Assembly: GCF_005403045.1 (NCBI RefSeq)
Contig: NZ_BJCL01000012.1
Coordinates: 1 to 64,000 of the forward strand
Direction: 5' to 3'
From: Pseudaquabacterium pictum
Lineage (GTDB): Bacteria > Pseudomonadota > Gammaproteobacteria > Burkholderiales > Burkholderiaceae_C
DNA: 64,000 nucleotides
Both the position numbers and the translations under genes were made by a program. Positions 51,520-60,937 of this stretch are shown piece by piece. The notes beneath the pieces were generated by a model. The model ran no database searches and was not told where the DNA came from. It saw only the letters and a program-made list of their open reading frames with translations. Positions within the stretch are counted from its first letter, which is position 1. Each line of letters starts with the position of its first letter.

Positions 51520-52533
51520 CAGCCGGTAGGTGCGCAGCTCCGGCAGGTACTTGCGGGTCTTGATGTCGACCGGCGCCTGGCCGGACAGCAGGGCCAGCAC
51601 ATCCTGGCGCACCGTCTCGTTCAGGCAGTAGTAGCCGTGGCCGTCCGGGTCCAGCTTGCGGCTGGTGACCGGTTCGCAGTCGACCACGTTCACCTTGTCG
51701 GGCAGGGCGCGGGCATTGCGCGGGCCGGCGGCGCCCAGGCGGTCGGGGTTGCCCTTGGTCACGTCGCTGGTCACCAGGGCCAGGTCGCCGGCGTTGTGGT
51801 AGAGGCTCAGCCTGCGGGCCATGTCGGGCAGGGCCTGCAGCTTGTGCTCCAGCTCGAAGGCATCGTCGTCTTCGTCCGGCGCGAACATCAGGATGTGCTC
51901 CAGCAGCCGGCGCAGGTTGCCGCCGCTGCCGCCGCGGATCGACTGGAAGGCCCAGCGCAGCGCGTAGCCGCCCATGCTGTGCGTCATCAGGTGCACGCTC
52001 TGGCCGCAGTAGTCTTCGGGCCGGGTGCCGCTGAGGAAGCCGGCCAGCTTCTGCAGGCCGCGGCCCAGGGCCACGCCGGAGGCGCGGGCGTCATCGCGGT
52101 CGCTGGCATAGGCCTTGAACGGCAGCATCGACCCATCGGACGGCCAGGTGAACACCAGCCAGGTCATCGGCCGGCCGGCATAGAAGTGCTTGAGCTGGGC
52201 GCAGCGCTGCAGCGCCTGCTTGAAGCTGACGTTGAAGCCGTGGATGAAGACCATGCAGTCCTGCTTGTTGACCACCATCTCGGCGCGCATCTCCTCGAAC
52301 ACCTTGCGGCTGCCCAGCACCTGGCCGCTCAGGTCCTTGACCAGGGCCTTGTCGAGGCCGACGTCGAGCTTCTCGGGCGCCACGTCCAGCACGTACTTGT
52401 CGAACTTGCTGCCGGTGACCTCGGCGCTGCCGAAGCGCAGGTCGGTCAGGCCGCTGGCGGAGAAGCGGCTGCCGAAGTCGGTGGGCGCGGCGGCCTTGTT
52501 CGGATCGCGGTTGGTGGCGAAGTAGATCTTCAT
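51508..52533 (-). CDS. DUF900-type alpha/beta hydrolase
   Basis: A 341-residue cytoplasmic hydrolase. The nucleophile elbow is LMTHSMGGYALRWA (G/H-x-S-x-G type) and the oxyanion region is MVFIHGFNVSFKQALQRCAQL. Acidic residues in MFAPDEDDDAFE and a late His in DPDGHGYYCL complete a plausible Ser-Asp-His set. DUF900 proteins are esterase-like with unknown substrates. It is monocistronic by position, convergent with the ANTAR regulator and 52 bp upstream of the end of the kinase gene on the same strand. Confidence 0.85.
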   Translation of the reverse strand: MKIYFATNRDPNKAAAPTDFGSRFSASGLTDLRFGSAEVTGSKFDKYVLDVAPEKLDVGLDKALVKDLSGQVLGSRKVFEEMRAEMVVNKQDCMVFIHGFNVSFKQALQRCAQLKHFYAGRPMTWLVFTWPSDGSMLPFKAYASDRDDARASGVALGRGLQKLAGFLSGTRPEDYCGQSVHLMTHSMGGYALRWAFQSIRGGSGGNLRRLLEHILMFAPDEDDDAFELEHKLQALPDMARRLSLYHNAGDLALVTSDVTKGNPDRLGAAGPRNARALPDKVNVVDCEPVTSRKLDPDGHGYYCLNETVRQDVLALLSGQAPVDIKTRKYLPELRTYRLKKA

Positions 52534-52585
52534 CGGGGCTCCTCGTTGTGGTGGGCCCCGAAGCTAGGCGCCAGGACGTGCGGCG

Positions 52586-54208
52586 TCAATCCTTCAGGCG
52601 GAAGTGGAAACGCGCCCCCTGGCCGACGGCGCTTTCGGCCCAGATCTCGCCGCCATGGCGCCGGACGATGCGCCGCACCGAGGCCAGGCCGATGCCGGTG
52701 CCCTGGAAGTCGCTGCTGCTGTGCAGGCGCTGGAACACACCGAACAGCCGGTCGGCAAAACGCATGTCGAAGCCGGCGCCGTTGTCGCTGACGACGAAGC
52801 CGGGCCGGCCGCTCTGCACCTCGGGCTCGAAGCGCACCACCGCCTGCGCCACCTTGGCGCTGTACTTCCAGGCATTGCCCAGCAGGTTCTCCAGCGCCAT
52901 GCGCAGCAGCGTCGGGTCGCCCTGGGCCACCATGCCGGGGGCGATGTGCACCGCCACCTGGCGCTCCGGCGCGCTGCGACGCAGCTCGTCCACCACGAAG
53001 CCCGCCAGCTGCGACAGGTCCACCGGCTGGCGCACCAGCGGCTGGCTGGACAGGCGCGACAGCGACAGCAGCGCGTCGATCATGTGGTTCATGCGGGCGG
53101 CGGCGGCCATCACCCGGTCGATGTGGTCGCGGCCGACCCGGTCGAGCGCCGTGCCGTAGTCTTCCTTGAGGATGCGGCCGAAGCCCTCGACCACCCGGAT
53201 CGGCGCCCGCAGGTCGTGCGAGATGGTGTAGCTGAAGGCCGCATGCTCGGCGGCCAGTGCCTGGGTGGCGGTGTCGGCCACGGCCGCGGTGGGCGCCAGC
53301 GCCAGCAGCAGCTGGCCCTGGCAGGGCGTGTTGGCAGCGGCATCCGCGGGGCTGATCACCTGCAGGCAGGCCTGCCAGCCATCGGCTTCGGCCGTGCCGC
53401 CGGGCTGCAGACCCAGCACCTGCTGGCGCAAGCCGTCGGGCAGGGCGGCCAGGGCCTGGTCCCAGGGCAGGGCAGGCGCGTCGGGGCCGTCGGCTGCCGA
53501 GGCAGGCAGGCCCAGCAGCTGGCGCGCCGCCGGGCTGGCGCGCTGCAGCTGCCAGCCCTGACCGTCGGCATCCGGCACGGCCAGGCACAGCGCGGCCGGT
53601 CCCTGGGTCAGCAGCGCGTCCAGGGCCTGGCGGGCAGCGGCGGCCTGGTCGTCGGCATCGGACGGCCAGGCCACGCCGGTGTAGCCGGCAAAACGGCCGC
53701 GGCCGTCCAGCCGTGGCAAGCCGCGCAGACGCCAGCGCCGTGGCGGTGCGCCAGCCACCGCGGGGGCCTGCAGCACCCGCAGCTCGCCCAAGGGTGCCTG
53801 GGCCTGCATGCGCGGCTGCAGGCTGTGGGCGGCATCGTCGAATCGCTGCCACAGGCAGTCACCGCTGAAGGCGCCGGCCACCCAGGCCGACGACGGTGCG
53901 CCCTGCGGCGGCTGCAGCTTCACCAGCCGGTGGCCGGCATCGGTCTGCCAGCACCACACATCGACCAGCTGGCCCAGCAGCTGGGCCTGCTGGCGGGCCT
54001 CGTGCAGGTGGTCCAGCTGGCGCTGGCGGCTCCACAGTGCGCCGGCCAGCAGCGCGGCAGTGGTGGCCAGCAGCAGCGCTAGCGCCAGCAGCCAGCCCGG
54101 CAGCAGGCCCTGGCCGGCCAGCAAGCCTGCCAGCAGCGCGGCCAGGCCCAGCAGCGTCGGCATCCAGCCGGTCGACATCCAGGACGGCATCCGCATCAGC
54201 GCCGGCAT
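52586..54208 (-). CDS. Membrane sensor histidine kinase
   Basis: A kinase of about 540 residues. Two N-terminal helices (MPTLLGLAALLAGLLAGQGLL, WLLALALLLATTAALLAGALW) with almost no periplasmic loop are followed by two PAS-like cytoplasmic regions. The HisKA domain has H331 in AFSYTISHDLRAPIRVVEGFGRIL, and the ATPase domain has MALENLLGNAWKYS, VVSDNGAGFDM, LFGVFQRLH and GTGIGLASVRRIV, all catalytic boxes intact. Phytochrome-like kinases share this core. I used ATG 54208; the start is uncertain and ATG 54196 is possible. The divergent Hpt and response-regulator genes are its likely relay partners (inference). Confidence 0.87.
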   Translation of the reverse strand: MPALMRMPSWMSTGWMPTLLGLAALLAGLLAGQGLLPGWLLALALLLATTAALLAGALWSRQRQLDHLHEARQQAQLLGQLVDVWCWQTDAGHRLVKLQPPQGAPSSAWVAGAFSGDCLWQRFDDAAHSLQPRMQAQAPLGELRVLQAPAVAGAPPRRWRLRGLPRLDGRGRFAGYTGVAWPSDADDQAAAARQALDALLTQGPAALCLAVPDADGQGWQLQRASPAARQLLGLPASAADGPDAPALPWDQALAALPDGLRQQVLGLQPGGTAEADGWQACLQVISPADAAANTPCQGQLLLALAPTAAVADTATQALAAEHAAFSYTISHDLRAPIRVVEGFGRILKEDYGTALDRVGRDHIDRVMAAAARMNHMIDALLSLSRLSSQPLVRQPVDLSQLAGFVVDELRRSAPERQVAVHIAPGMVAQGDPTLLRMALENLLGNAWKYSAKVAQAVVRFEPEVQSGRPGFVVSDNGAGFDMRFADRLFGVFQRLHSSSDFQGTGIGLASVRRIVRRHGGEIWAESAVGQGARFHFRLKD

Positions 54209-54595
54209 GGCGGTCGCGCGGGCGGCCGGAGGGGGGGGAGTTGCTGGCGAGCGTCGTGGCGCCAGCGGCGCGGGTGCACGACATGTCAAACATTGTACGA
54301 AAGCGGCCTTTGCTCCAGCGTCCGGTGGATGCCGCCGCTCAAGACCGCCGCTGGGTGGCCGACAGTGCTGGTGGATCACCGGCACCAGTGGCCGGTCACT
54401 GTCGGCATGAACGGTTACATGCGGTCACCTGCTGTTGCACGCGCACCCCACCCGGGGGGCGCGCGGGCGTTTTCCAGCGGCAGGCTGTCAGGCAATCTTG
54501 ATTGACGCGGCCAGGACGGCGCGCCATGCTCAGCCATGGCTGTCAAGGAGGAATCGTTCGCGCGGACACCCCGTTCCTTTTCAGGGTGCACCCCG
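54209..54595. other. 387-bp divergent intergenic region
   Basis: The region separates the leftward kinase gene from the rightward Hpt gene. It is less coding-like, with a G-run (54230-54239). On the minus strand TACAAT (54292-54297) could be a -10 element for the kinase, with only a weak -35 17 bp away. Toward Hpt I see AAGGAGG at about 54545, but it is not placed near a usable start. No RNA gene or short protein is supported. Confidence 0.4.
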
Positions 54596-55012
54596 ATGAC
54601 TTTGCCATTCACTCCCGCCAACGGACCGCAGGCCAGCCCCGATGGCAGCACCTCCGGAGACACCGTGCTGGATGCCGATGCCCTGGCCAACCTGGCGCAG
54701 CTCGATCCCACCGGCGCCAACCGGCTGATGCAGCGGGTGCTGACGACCTACCGCAGCTCGATGGCGCGCCTGCTGGCGCAACTGACACAGGCGCGGGCGC
54801 AGCCTGACCCTGCAAGTCAGCGGCTGGTGGCGCACACCCTAAAATCGAGTTCGGCGAGCGTGGGTGCGCTGGTGCTGTCCCAGTTGTGTGGTGATGCCGA
54901 GAAGGCATTGCGCGAAGGGCGGCTGGACGATGTGCCCGCCTTGCTGGACCAGTTGGTGGCCGAAGCCGCAAGGGTGGACGCCGCTGTTCTTCAACTCCTC
55001 GCCGACACGTAG
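54596..55012 (+). CDS. Hpt-domain phosphotransfer protein
   Basis: A 138-residue phosphorelay protein. The phospho-acceptor is H80 in RLVAHTLKSSSASVGA, the core Hpt motif, within a four-helix arrangement (VLDADALANLAQLDPTGANRLMQRVLTTYRSSMARLLAQL before it, and ALVLSQLCGDAEKALREGRLDDVPALLDQL after). It shuttles phosphate between a kinase and a response regulator. The next gene, 12 bp later, starts with a receiver domain. A longer frame from 54536 is possible but has no better start. Confidence 0.9.
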   Translation: MTLPFTPANGPQASPDGSTSGDTVLDADALANLAQLDPTGANRLMQRVLTTYRSSMARLLAQLTQARAQPDPASQRLVAHTLKSSSASVGALVLSQLCGDAEKALREGRLDDVPALLDQLVAEAARVDAAVLQLLADT

Positions 55013-55024
55013 TTCGCGCCATCG

Positions 55025-57277
55025 ATGACCCTGCCGCACAGCCTGGATGCCGACGACTCGCCTGAGCGGCCGAAGGTATTGCTGGTCGATGACGACGACC
55101 TGGCGCTGATGCTGACGGCGGAGGCCCTGCGCGGCCGCGGCTTCGAGATCACCGAGTCCAGCAGCGGTGAGCAGGCGCTGGCCATGCTCAGCGACTGGAC
55201 CCCCGACATCATCGTGCTCGACGCGGTGATGCCCGGCCTCGACGGCTTCGACACCTGCCGCGAGCTGCGTGAATCGCCCGGCTTCGAGAACATGCCGGTG
55301 CTGATGCTGACCGGCCTGGACGACGAGGTCTCGATCAACCGCGCCTACCAGGTCGGCGCCACCGATTTTTTCGTCAAGAGCACGCAGTGGAGCCTGCTGG
55401 CCGGCCGCCTGCGCCATGTGCTGCGCTCGGCCCGCACCCGGCAGGAGCTCGAGCGCCACAAGAGCAAGCTGGCCCGTGCCCAGGACCTGGCCCGCATGGG
55501 CAGCTTCGACTGGCGCAAGCCCAGTGCCAGCCACCACCCCACCGGCGGTCTGACGCTGGCGCCGGAGACCCTGCGGGTGTTCGGGTTCACCACCCAGGAC
55601 CGGGTGTCGATGCGCCGCCTGGTGCGCATGGTGCCGTTGCCCGAGCGCCGCGCGATGACCCGGGTGCTGGCCGAGGTGCAGGCGCAGAACACGGTGCTGG
55701 CCATCGATGTACCGGTCACCTTGCCCGACGGCCGCATGCGCATCGTGCATGTCGAGGCCGAGCCCGAGTTCAACGAGCATGGCCACGGCATCGGCTACAC
55801 CGGCATCGTGCAGGACGTGACCGACCGCCGCGTGGCCGAGGACCGCATCCGCCACCTGGCCAACTTCGACGCGCTGACCGGCCTGCCCAACCGCCGCCAG
55901 CTGATCTGGCGCACCGAGCGGGCGCTGGACCACGCCCGCCGCCTGGGCCACCTGGCCGCGCTCCTGCTGATCGACCTCGACCGCTTCAAGGTCATCAATG
56001 ACACCCTGGGCCATGCCTCGGGCGACGAGTTGCTGGTGGAGGTGGCGCGCCGCCTGCGCGGCTGCGTGCGCCACTCCGACCAGGTGATGGACAGCGCGCT
56101 GGAATCGGCCGGCGCCCGCAGCCACCGCACGCTGGAGGCGGTGGGCCGGCTGGGCGGCGATGAATTCGTCGCCCTGCTGCCCGAGGTGGCCGACGAGGAC
56201 GATGCCGAGCGTGTCTCGGCCCGCATCCTGGAGGCGATGCGCGATCCGATCTTCGTCGGCGGCCAGGAGTGCTTCGTCACTGCCAGCGTGGGCATCGCGA
56301 TGTACCCGCGCGATGGCCAGTCGGTGGCCGACCTGATGCGCAATTCCGACGTGGCGATGTACTCGGTGAAGGATGCCGGGCGCAATGCCAGCGCCGTCTA
56401 CAGCCCGATGCTGGCCGGCCACGGCCGCAAGAAGCTGGAGCTGGAGAGCGCGCTGCACAAGGCCATCGAGCGCGACGAGCTGGTGCTGCACTACCAGCCC
56501 AAGATCGACGTGCGCTCGGCCCGCATGGTCGGCGTCGAGGCGCTGATGCGCTGGCAGCGCGGCAGCGTGCTGGTGCCGCCGGGCGATTTCATCCAGCTGG
56601 CCGAGGACACCGGCCTGATCGTGCCGATGAGCGACTGGCTGCTGCGCGAGGCGGCGCGCCAGGTCAAGGAATGGCAGACCAACTTCGGCTTCTCCGACTC
56701 CATCGCGGTGAACCTGCCGAACCGGCTGTTCGAGCGCAGCGACCTGGTCGAGAAGATCCACAGCTGCGTCTCGGCCTACGGCGTGCCGCACCGGTCGATC
56801 CAGCTCGAGATCACCGAGACGGGGCTGATGAAGGACCTGCAGAACGTCATCCCGTTGCTGCACCGGCTCACCGAGATCGGTGTCGAGATCTCGATCGACG
56901 ACTTCGGCACCGGCTATTCCAGCCTGGCCTACCTGACCACGCTGCCGATCGCCGAGCTGAAGATCGACATCCAGTTCGTGCGCGATCTGGGCATCACGCC
57001 GCAGAGCTCGGCGGTGGTCACCGCCATCATCGCGCTGGCCCGCAGCCTGGGCCTGCGGGTGATCGCCGAGGGCGTGGAGAACCTGCGCCAGATGGAGGTG
57101 CTGCACCGGCTGGGCTGCGGCGTGATGCAGGGCTTCCTGTTCAGCCGGCCGATCCCGGCCAACGAGCTGGAAAGCTGGTTGCACCAGACCGTGCTGCCGC
57201 GCAAGGCGCCCTGGATCGTGCAGGCCGGCGGCGACCGGCTGGAGCCCCCGCGCAGCACCGGCGGCCGGCGGCCATGA
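55025..57277 (+). CDS. Response regulator with PAS, GGDEF and EAL domains
   Basis: A 750-residue c-di-GMP enzyme. Residues 15-135 are a receiver with D66 in IIVLDAVMPGLDG and K118 in FFVKS. A PAS region follows (160-275), then GGDEF (about 285-465, motif GGDEF at 377-381) and EAL (about 475-735). The EAL catalytic set is complete: EALMRW (505-507), QLEITETG, DDFGTGYSSLAYL, KIDIQFVRDL and EGVEN. The GGDEF half is unusual: the inhibitory-site-like RHSD is separated from GGDEF by 24 residues instead of 5. It probably takes phosphate from the Hpt protein just upstream. Confidence 0.92.
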   Translation: MTLPHSLDADDSPERPKVLLVDDDDLALMLTAEALRGRGFEITESSSGEQALAMLSDWTPDIIVLDAVMPGLDGFDTCRELRESPGFENMPVLMLTGLDDEVSINRAYQVGATDFFVKSTQWSLLAGRLRHVLRSARTRQELERHKSKLARAQDLARMGSFDWRKPSASHHPTGGLTLAPETLRVFGFTTQDRVSMRRLVRMVPLPERRAMTRVLAEVQAQNTVLAIDVPVTLPDGRMRIVHVEAEPEFNEHGHGIGYTGIVQDVTDRRVAEDRIRHLANFDALTGLPNRRQLIWRTERALDHARRLGHLAALLLIDLDRFKVINDTLGHASGDELLVEVARRLRGCVRHSDQVMDSALESAGARSHRTLEAVGRLGGDEFVALLPEVADEDDAERVSARILEAMRDPIFVGGQECFVTASVGIAMYPRDGQSVADLMRNSDVAMYSVKDAGRNASAVYSPMLAGHGRKKLELESALHKAIERDELVLHYQPKIDVRSARMVGVEALMRWQRGSVLVPPGDFIQLAEDTGLIVPMSDWLLREAARQVKEWQTNFGFSDSIAVNLPNRLFERSDLVEKIHSCVSAYGVPHRSIQLEITETGLMKDLQNVIPLLHRLTEIGVEISIDDFGTGYSSLAYLTTLPIAELKIDIQFVRDLGITPQSSAVVTAIIALARSLGLRVIAEGVENLRQMEVLHRLGCGVMQGFLFSRPIPANELESWLHQTVLPRKAPWIVQAGGDRLEPPRSTGGRRP

Positions 57278-57363
57278 GGCGTTGAGCATCGGCGCGGCTC
57301 AAGGCCGCGCCCCGCCGGCCGATGAAGAACCATCCCCGCTGATGAGTTCTGGAGCCGCTCCCG

Positions 57364-59166
57364 ATGGACGCTGACCGTCCCGCCCCCGCGCAGCTGGCCA
57401 AGGGCGCCCTGCGCCGGCTGGCCATGTCCAAGCGCGAGCCCACCCCGGCCAACTTCGCCCGTGCCTATGCCGAGGAGGCCGGCGAGCCCGTCCCGGCCGA
57501 GGGCCTGCTGCCGCCGCGCGCGCGGGCGCAGGTCGAGCGTCTGGTGGCCCGCGCCAGCGACGACACCACCCTGCGCACCGAGCTCACCGCCGCGCTGATG
57601 GAGGCCCGCTACGACGATCTGCAGCGTGCGCTGGACCGCGGCGCCGGCGCCGCCGCCAGCCAGGGCGCGGCCTGGGCCCAGCTGATCGACCGGCTGGCAC
57701 GCGGCCTGGAACGTGGCGCCCGCCATTGGACCGGCGCCCGCAAGAAGGACAGCCTGCAGCGGGTGCTCGACGGCAGCCGCAGCGATGCCCAGCGGCTGCA
57801 GCAACGGCTCAAGCAGCTGGTCAGCGCCTGGGAGAACGACCAGCCCGACGACGATGTGGATGTGGACGCGACCGACGCGGCAGCGCTGCCGGCCACCGAG
57901 CCGCTGCCGCCCGCAGCGGTGTCAGCCGCCGCGGCGCAGATCGCCGAACCTGCTGCGGCGAGCACCGACGCCCATCCCCGCATCGTCGACAACCTGCGCA
58001 CCACGGTGTGCGCCGGTCTGCCGCCCGGCGAGCCGCGCGCCGTCGAGCTGGCCGACGAACTGTCCGCCCTGGCCGCCCGGGTGGCCCGCGAGGGCGCCAC
58101 GCCGCTGCTGGCCGATGCCGTGGCCGATGTCTGCCACCGGGTGCAGCGGCTGTTCGGCCTGCGCCATGAGCTGGTGGACGAACTGCTGGCGCTGTGCCGC
58201 TCGCTCACCGAGGGCATGGCCGACCTGGCCGAGGACCGCCGCTGGGCCGAAGGCCAGGCCGAGGGCCTGCGCCAGCGGCTGCAGGGCGCCGCCGGCGCCC
58301 GGGCGGTGCGCGCCGCCCGCGAGCTGCTGGACGACACCCGCGCCGCCCAGCGCAGCCTGCAGGCCGAGCGCGCCCTGGCGCGCGATGCGCTGAAGGACAT
58401 GGTGCGCCAGGTGCTGGCCGAGCTGGGCGAGCTCGGCACCGCCACCGGCCGCTTCAGCGACAAGGTGGCCGGTTACGCCCAGGCCATCGAGGCGGCCGAT
58501 TCCCTCGACAGCCTGGCCGCCGCGGTGCGCGAGATGCTCGACGAAAGCCGCACGGTGCATGACCTGGTGGCCGGCGCGCGCGACCGCCTGGCCGCCGAGC
58601 ATGCCCGTGCCAGCGCCCTTGAAGCCCAGGTGCTGGGCCTGGAGGCCGAGCTGCGCCGGCTGTCCGACGAGGTGTCGACCGATGCCCTGACCCAGGTGGC
58701 CAACCGCCGCGGCCTGGCCCAGGCCTTCGAGGTGGAGACCGCCCGCGTGCTGCGCGAGGGACCGGCGCAGGCGCCGCTGGCGGTGGGCCTGATCGACATC
58801 GACAACTTCAAGAAGCTCAACGACAGCCTGGGCCATGCCGCTGGCGACGTGGCGCTGCAGAGCCTGGCCGCGCGGGTGAAGGAATGGCTGCGGCCGGTGG
58901 ACCACATCGCCCGCTTCGGCGGCGAGGAATTCGTGCTGCTGCTGCCCGGCACGCCGGTGGACGAGGCGCAGCAGGTGCTGACGCGGCTGCAGCGCCGGCT
59001 GAGCGCCAGCCTGTTCATGCACGAGGGGAAGGAGGTGTTCGTCACCTTCTCCGCCGGCGTGACGGCCTGGCGGCCCGGCGAGACGGTGGACACCGCGCTG
59101 GCCCGCGCCGACGAAGGCCTGTACGAGGCCAAGCGCACCGGCAAGAACCGCAGCTGCATCGCCTGA
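57364..59166 (+). CDS. Diguanylate cyclase with long helical N-terminal region
   Basis: A 600-residue protein. The first 430 residues are Ala/Leu/Arg/Glu-rich and predicted helical and coiled coil (AAQRSLQAERALARDALKDMVRQVLAELGEL; ARDRLAAEHARASALEAQVLGLEAELRRLSDEV), without a membrane segment. The C-terminal GGDEF domain has LTQVANRRGLAQAF, DIDNFKKLNDSLGHAAGD and the active-site RFGGEEFVLLLPG. An RPVD inhibitory site sits exactly five residues before GGEEF, so product inhibition is expected. It makes c-di-GMP. The start at 57364 (MDADRPAPAQ) is 86 bp after the previous gene. Confidence 0.9.
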   Translation: MDADRPAPAQLAKGALRRLAMSKREPTPANFARAYAEEAGEPVPAEGLLPPRARAQVERLVARASDDTTLRTELTAALMEARYDDLQRALDRGAGAAASQGAAWAQLIDRLARGLERGARHWTGARKKDSLQRVLDGSRSDAQRLQQRLKQLVSAWENDQPDDDVDVDATDAAALPATEPLPPAAVSAAAAQIAEPAAASTDAHPRIVDNLRTTVCAGLPPGEPRAVELADELSALAARVAREGATPLLADAVADVCHRVQRLFGLRHELVDELLALCRSLTEGMADLAEDRRWAEGQAEGLRQRLQGAAGARAVRAARELLDDTRAAQRSLQAERALARDALKDMVRQVLAELGELGTATGRFSDKVAGYAQAIEAADSLDSLAAAVREMLDESRTVHDLVAGARDRLAAEHARASALEAQVLGLEAELRRLSDEVSTDALTQVANRRGLAQAFEVETARVLREGPAQAPLAVGLIDIDNFKKLNDSLGHAAGDVALQSLAARVKEWLRPVDHIARFGGEEFVLLLPGTPVDEAQQVLTRLQRRLSASLFMHEGKEVFVTFSAGVTAWRPGETVDTALARADEGLYEAKRTGKNRSCIA

Positions 59167-59247
59167 ACGGCAGCGCGCCCGCTTGATGCCCGGCAGGCTT
59201 GGCGTCAGGTGGCTGTGGTCAGATCGCCAGCGGAGCCCCGCTGACGC

Positions 59248-60786
59248 ATGCCACACCCTGATCCAGCCACCGCCGGTCCGATGCCTGCCGATCTGGACGC
59301 CGGCCTGGGCCGCCACCAGCTGCAGAGCCTGACGCTGGCGCCGGTGCGGGCGGTGGGCGTGCGGCCGCTGCACACGGTGGAGGCGGCCATGGATGTGGTG
59401 TCGGTGGTGCGGCTGTTCCGCAGCGCCCGCACGACGCAGGTGCTGGTGCGCGGCGACGGCCTGCCGCAGCCGGGACTCGGCATCTTCAGCACCTCGGGGC
59501 TGCAGCGGGCCATCCTCGACGGCCGGCCGCTGGCGCAGCTGGCGGTGGGCGTTCTGGCCAGCCAGCCGCTGGTGGTGGTGGCGCTGGACACGCCGGTGTT
59601 CGATGCCCTGGCGCTGATGATCCGCCACCGGGTGCAGCGCCTGGTGGTGCTGCACGCACCGCATGACCAGCTGCCGGCCGTGCCTGCCGAGGCCGACGTG
59701 GCCGGCGTGCTGGAGCAGGCCGACCTGCTGAGCTTCCTGTCCAACCACAGCTACCTGGTGACGCGGCAGATCCTGGACGCGGCCGACCTGGCGGCGCTGG
59801 AGGCGGCGGCGGCGCAGATCACCCGGATGATCGGCCTGATGCATGCCAGCGGCACCCGGGTGGCCCTGATCGCGCGGCTGGTGCAGGCGTTGAATGCGCG
59901 CCTGTTCGAGCGCGCCTGGCAGCTGATCGCCCCGGGCGACCTGGTGGCCCACAGCTGCCTGTTCGTGATGGGCAGCGAGGGCCGCGGCGAGCAACTGCTG
60001 AAGACCGACCAGGACAACGCCCTGGTGCTGCGTGACGGCTACCAGCCGCCGGCCGACCTGGACGCCATCTGCCAGCGCTTCAGCCAGGCGCTGACCCGCT
60101 TCGGCTACCCGCCGTGCCCGGGCCGCATCATGCTCAGCAACCCCGACTGGCGCGGCAGTGCCAGCGCGCTGGCGCAGCGGGCGCGGCGCTGGCTGCTGAT
60201 GCCCACCGCCGACAGCGTGATGGCGCTGGCCATCTTCCTGGATGCCCATGCAGTCTGCGGCGATGCGCGCCTGCTGGCCCAGGTGCAGGGCGCGGTGTGG
60301 GATCTGGCGGCCGACAACGATGCGCTGCTGGCCCGCTTCGCCGCGGTGGCGCTGGCTTTCGACGGCGCCGCCGAGGCCGCCCACGGCAGCTGGTGGAGCC
60401 GCCTGCTGCACCCCGGCGCGCCGCCGCCGCCCGAGGCCGCGCTGGACCTGAAGAAGGCCGGCCTGTTCCCGCTGGTGCACGGCGTGCGGGCGCTGGCCCT
60501 GGCCGGCCATGTGCCGGCCACCGGCACGGCCGAACGGGTGGCTGCCCTGGTGGCCGCCGGCAGCCTGCCGGCCGACCTGGGCACTGCCCTGGTGGAGGCC
60601 CTGCATGTGCTGATGCGGCTGAAGCTCGACGCCGGCCTGGCGGCGCTGGCCGCCGGCCGGGCCGATGACGGCGTGCACCTGGCCGCGCTGAGCACGCTGG
60701 ACCGGGACCTGCTGCGGGACACGCTGGCGGTGGTGCGTCGCTTCAAGGCGCTGCTGAGGCAGCGCTTTCATCTCGACGCGCTGTAG
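59248..60786 (+). CDS. CBS/DUF294 putative nucleotidyltransferase
   Basis: A 512-residue protein of the DUF294 group. A CBS-like pair occupies about 30-165 (HTVEAAMDVVSVVRLF, PLVVVALDTPVFDALALMIRHRVQRLVVL). The nucleotidyltransferase-like core follows with LFVMGSEGRGEQLLKTDQDNALVL, where GSEGRGE and TDQDN hold the metal-binding acids (same pattern as the GlnD class). The DUF294_C part ends the protein (LRDTLAVVRRFKALLRQRFHLDAL). Such proteins are thought to regulate transport or signalling by nucleotide transfer; targets are unknown. Confidence 0.86.
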   Translation: MPHPDPATAGPMPADLDAGLGRHQLQSLTLAPVRAVGVRPLHTVEAAMDVVSVVRLFRSARTTQVLVRGDGLPQPGLGIFSTSGLQRAILDGRPLAQLAVGVLASQPLVVVALDTPVFDALALMIRHRVQRLVVLHAPHDQLPAVPAEADVAGVLEQADLLSFLSNHSYLVTRQILDAADLAALEAAAAQITRMIGLMHASGTRVALIARLVQALNARLFERAWQLIAPGDLVAHSCLFVMGSEGRGEQLLKTDQDNALVLRDGYQPPADLDAICQRFSQALTRFGYPPCPGRIMLSNPDWRGSASALAQRARRWLLMPTADSVMALAIFLDAHAVCGDARLLAQVQGAVWDLAADNDALLARFAAVALAFDGAAEAAHGSWWSRLLHPGAPPPPEAALDLKKAGLFPLVHGVRALALAGHVPATGTAERVAALVAAGSLPADLGTALVEALHVLMRLKLDAGLAALAAGRADDGVHLAALSTLDRDLLRDTLAVVRRFKALLRQRFHLDAL

Positions 60787-60937
60787 CAGCGCCGGCGGCC
60801 GGGGCGCCCGCCGGGCACCACTTGCTCAGCATCGCCGACACGGGCTGGTGCCCGGCTGCAGGCCAACGCGCGACAACACGCTCATGCAGGCAGGCGGGAC
60901 GGTGTTCAAGGGGAGATGCCGATGGCCGCGGCGCGCA

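Noticed and set aside
54530-54596. An earlier start for the Hpt gene at 54536
   Set aside because: The AAGGAGG at about 54545 lies inside that extension, with no start codon at a suitable distance, and the extra residues are not Hpt-like.
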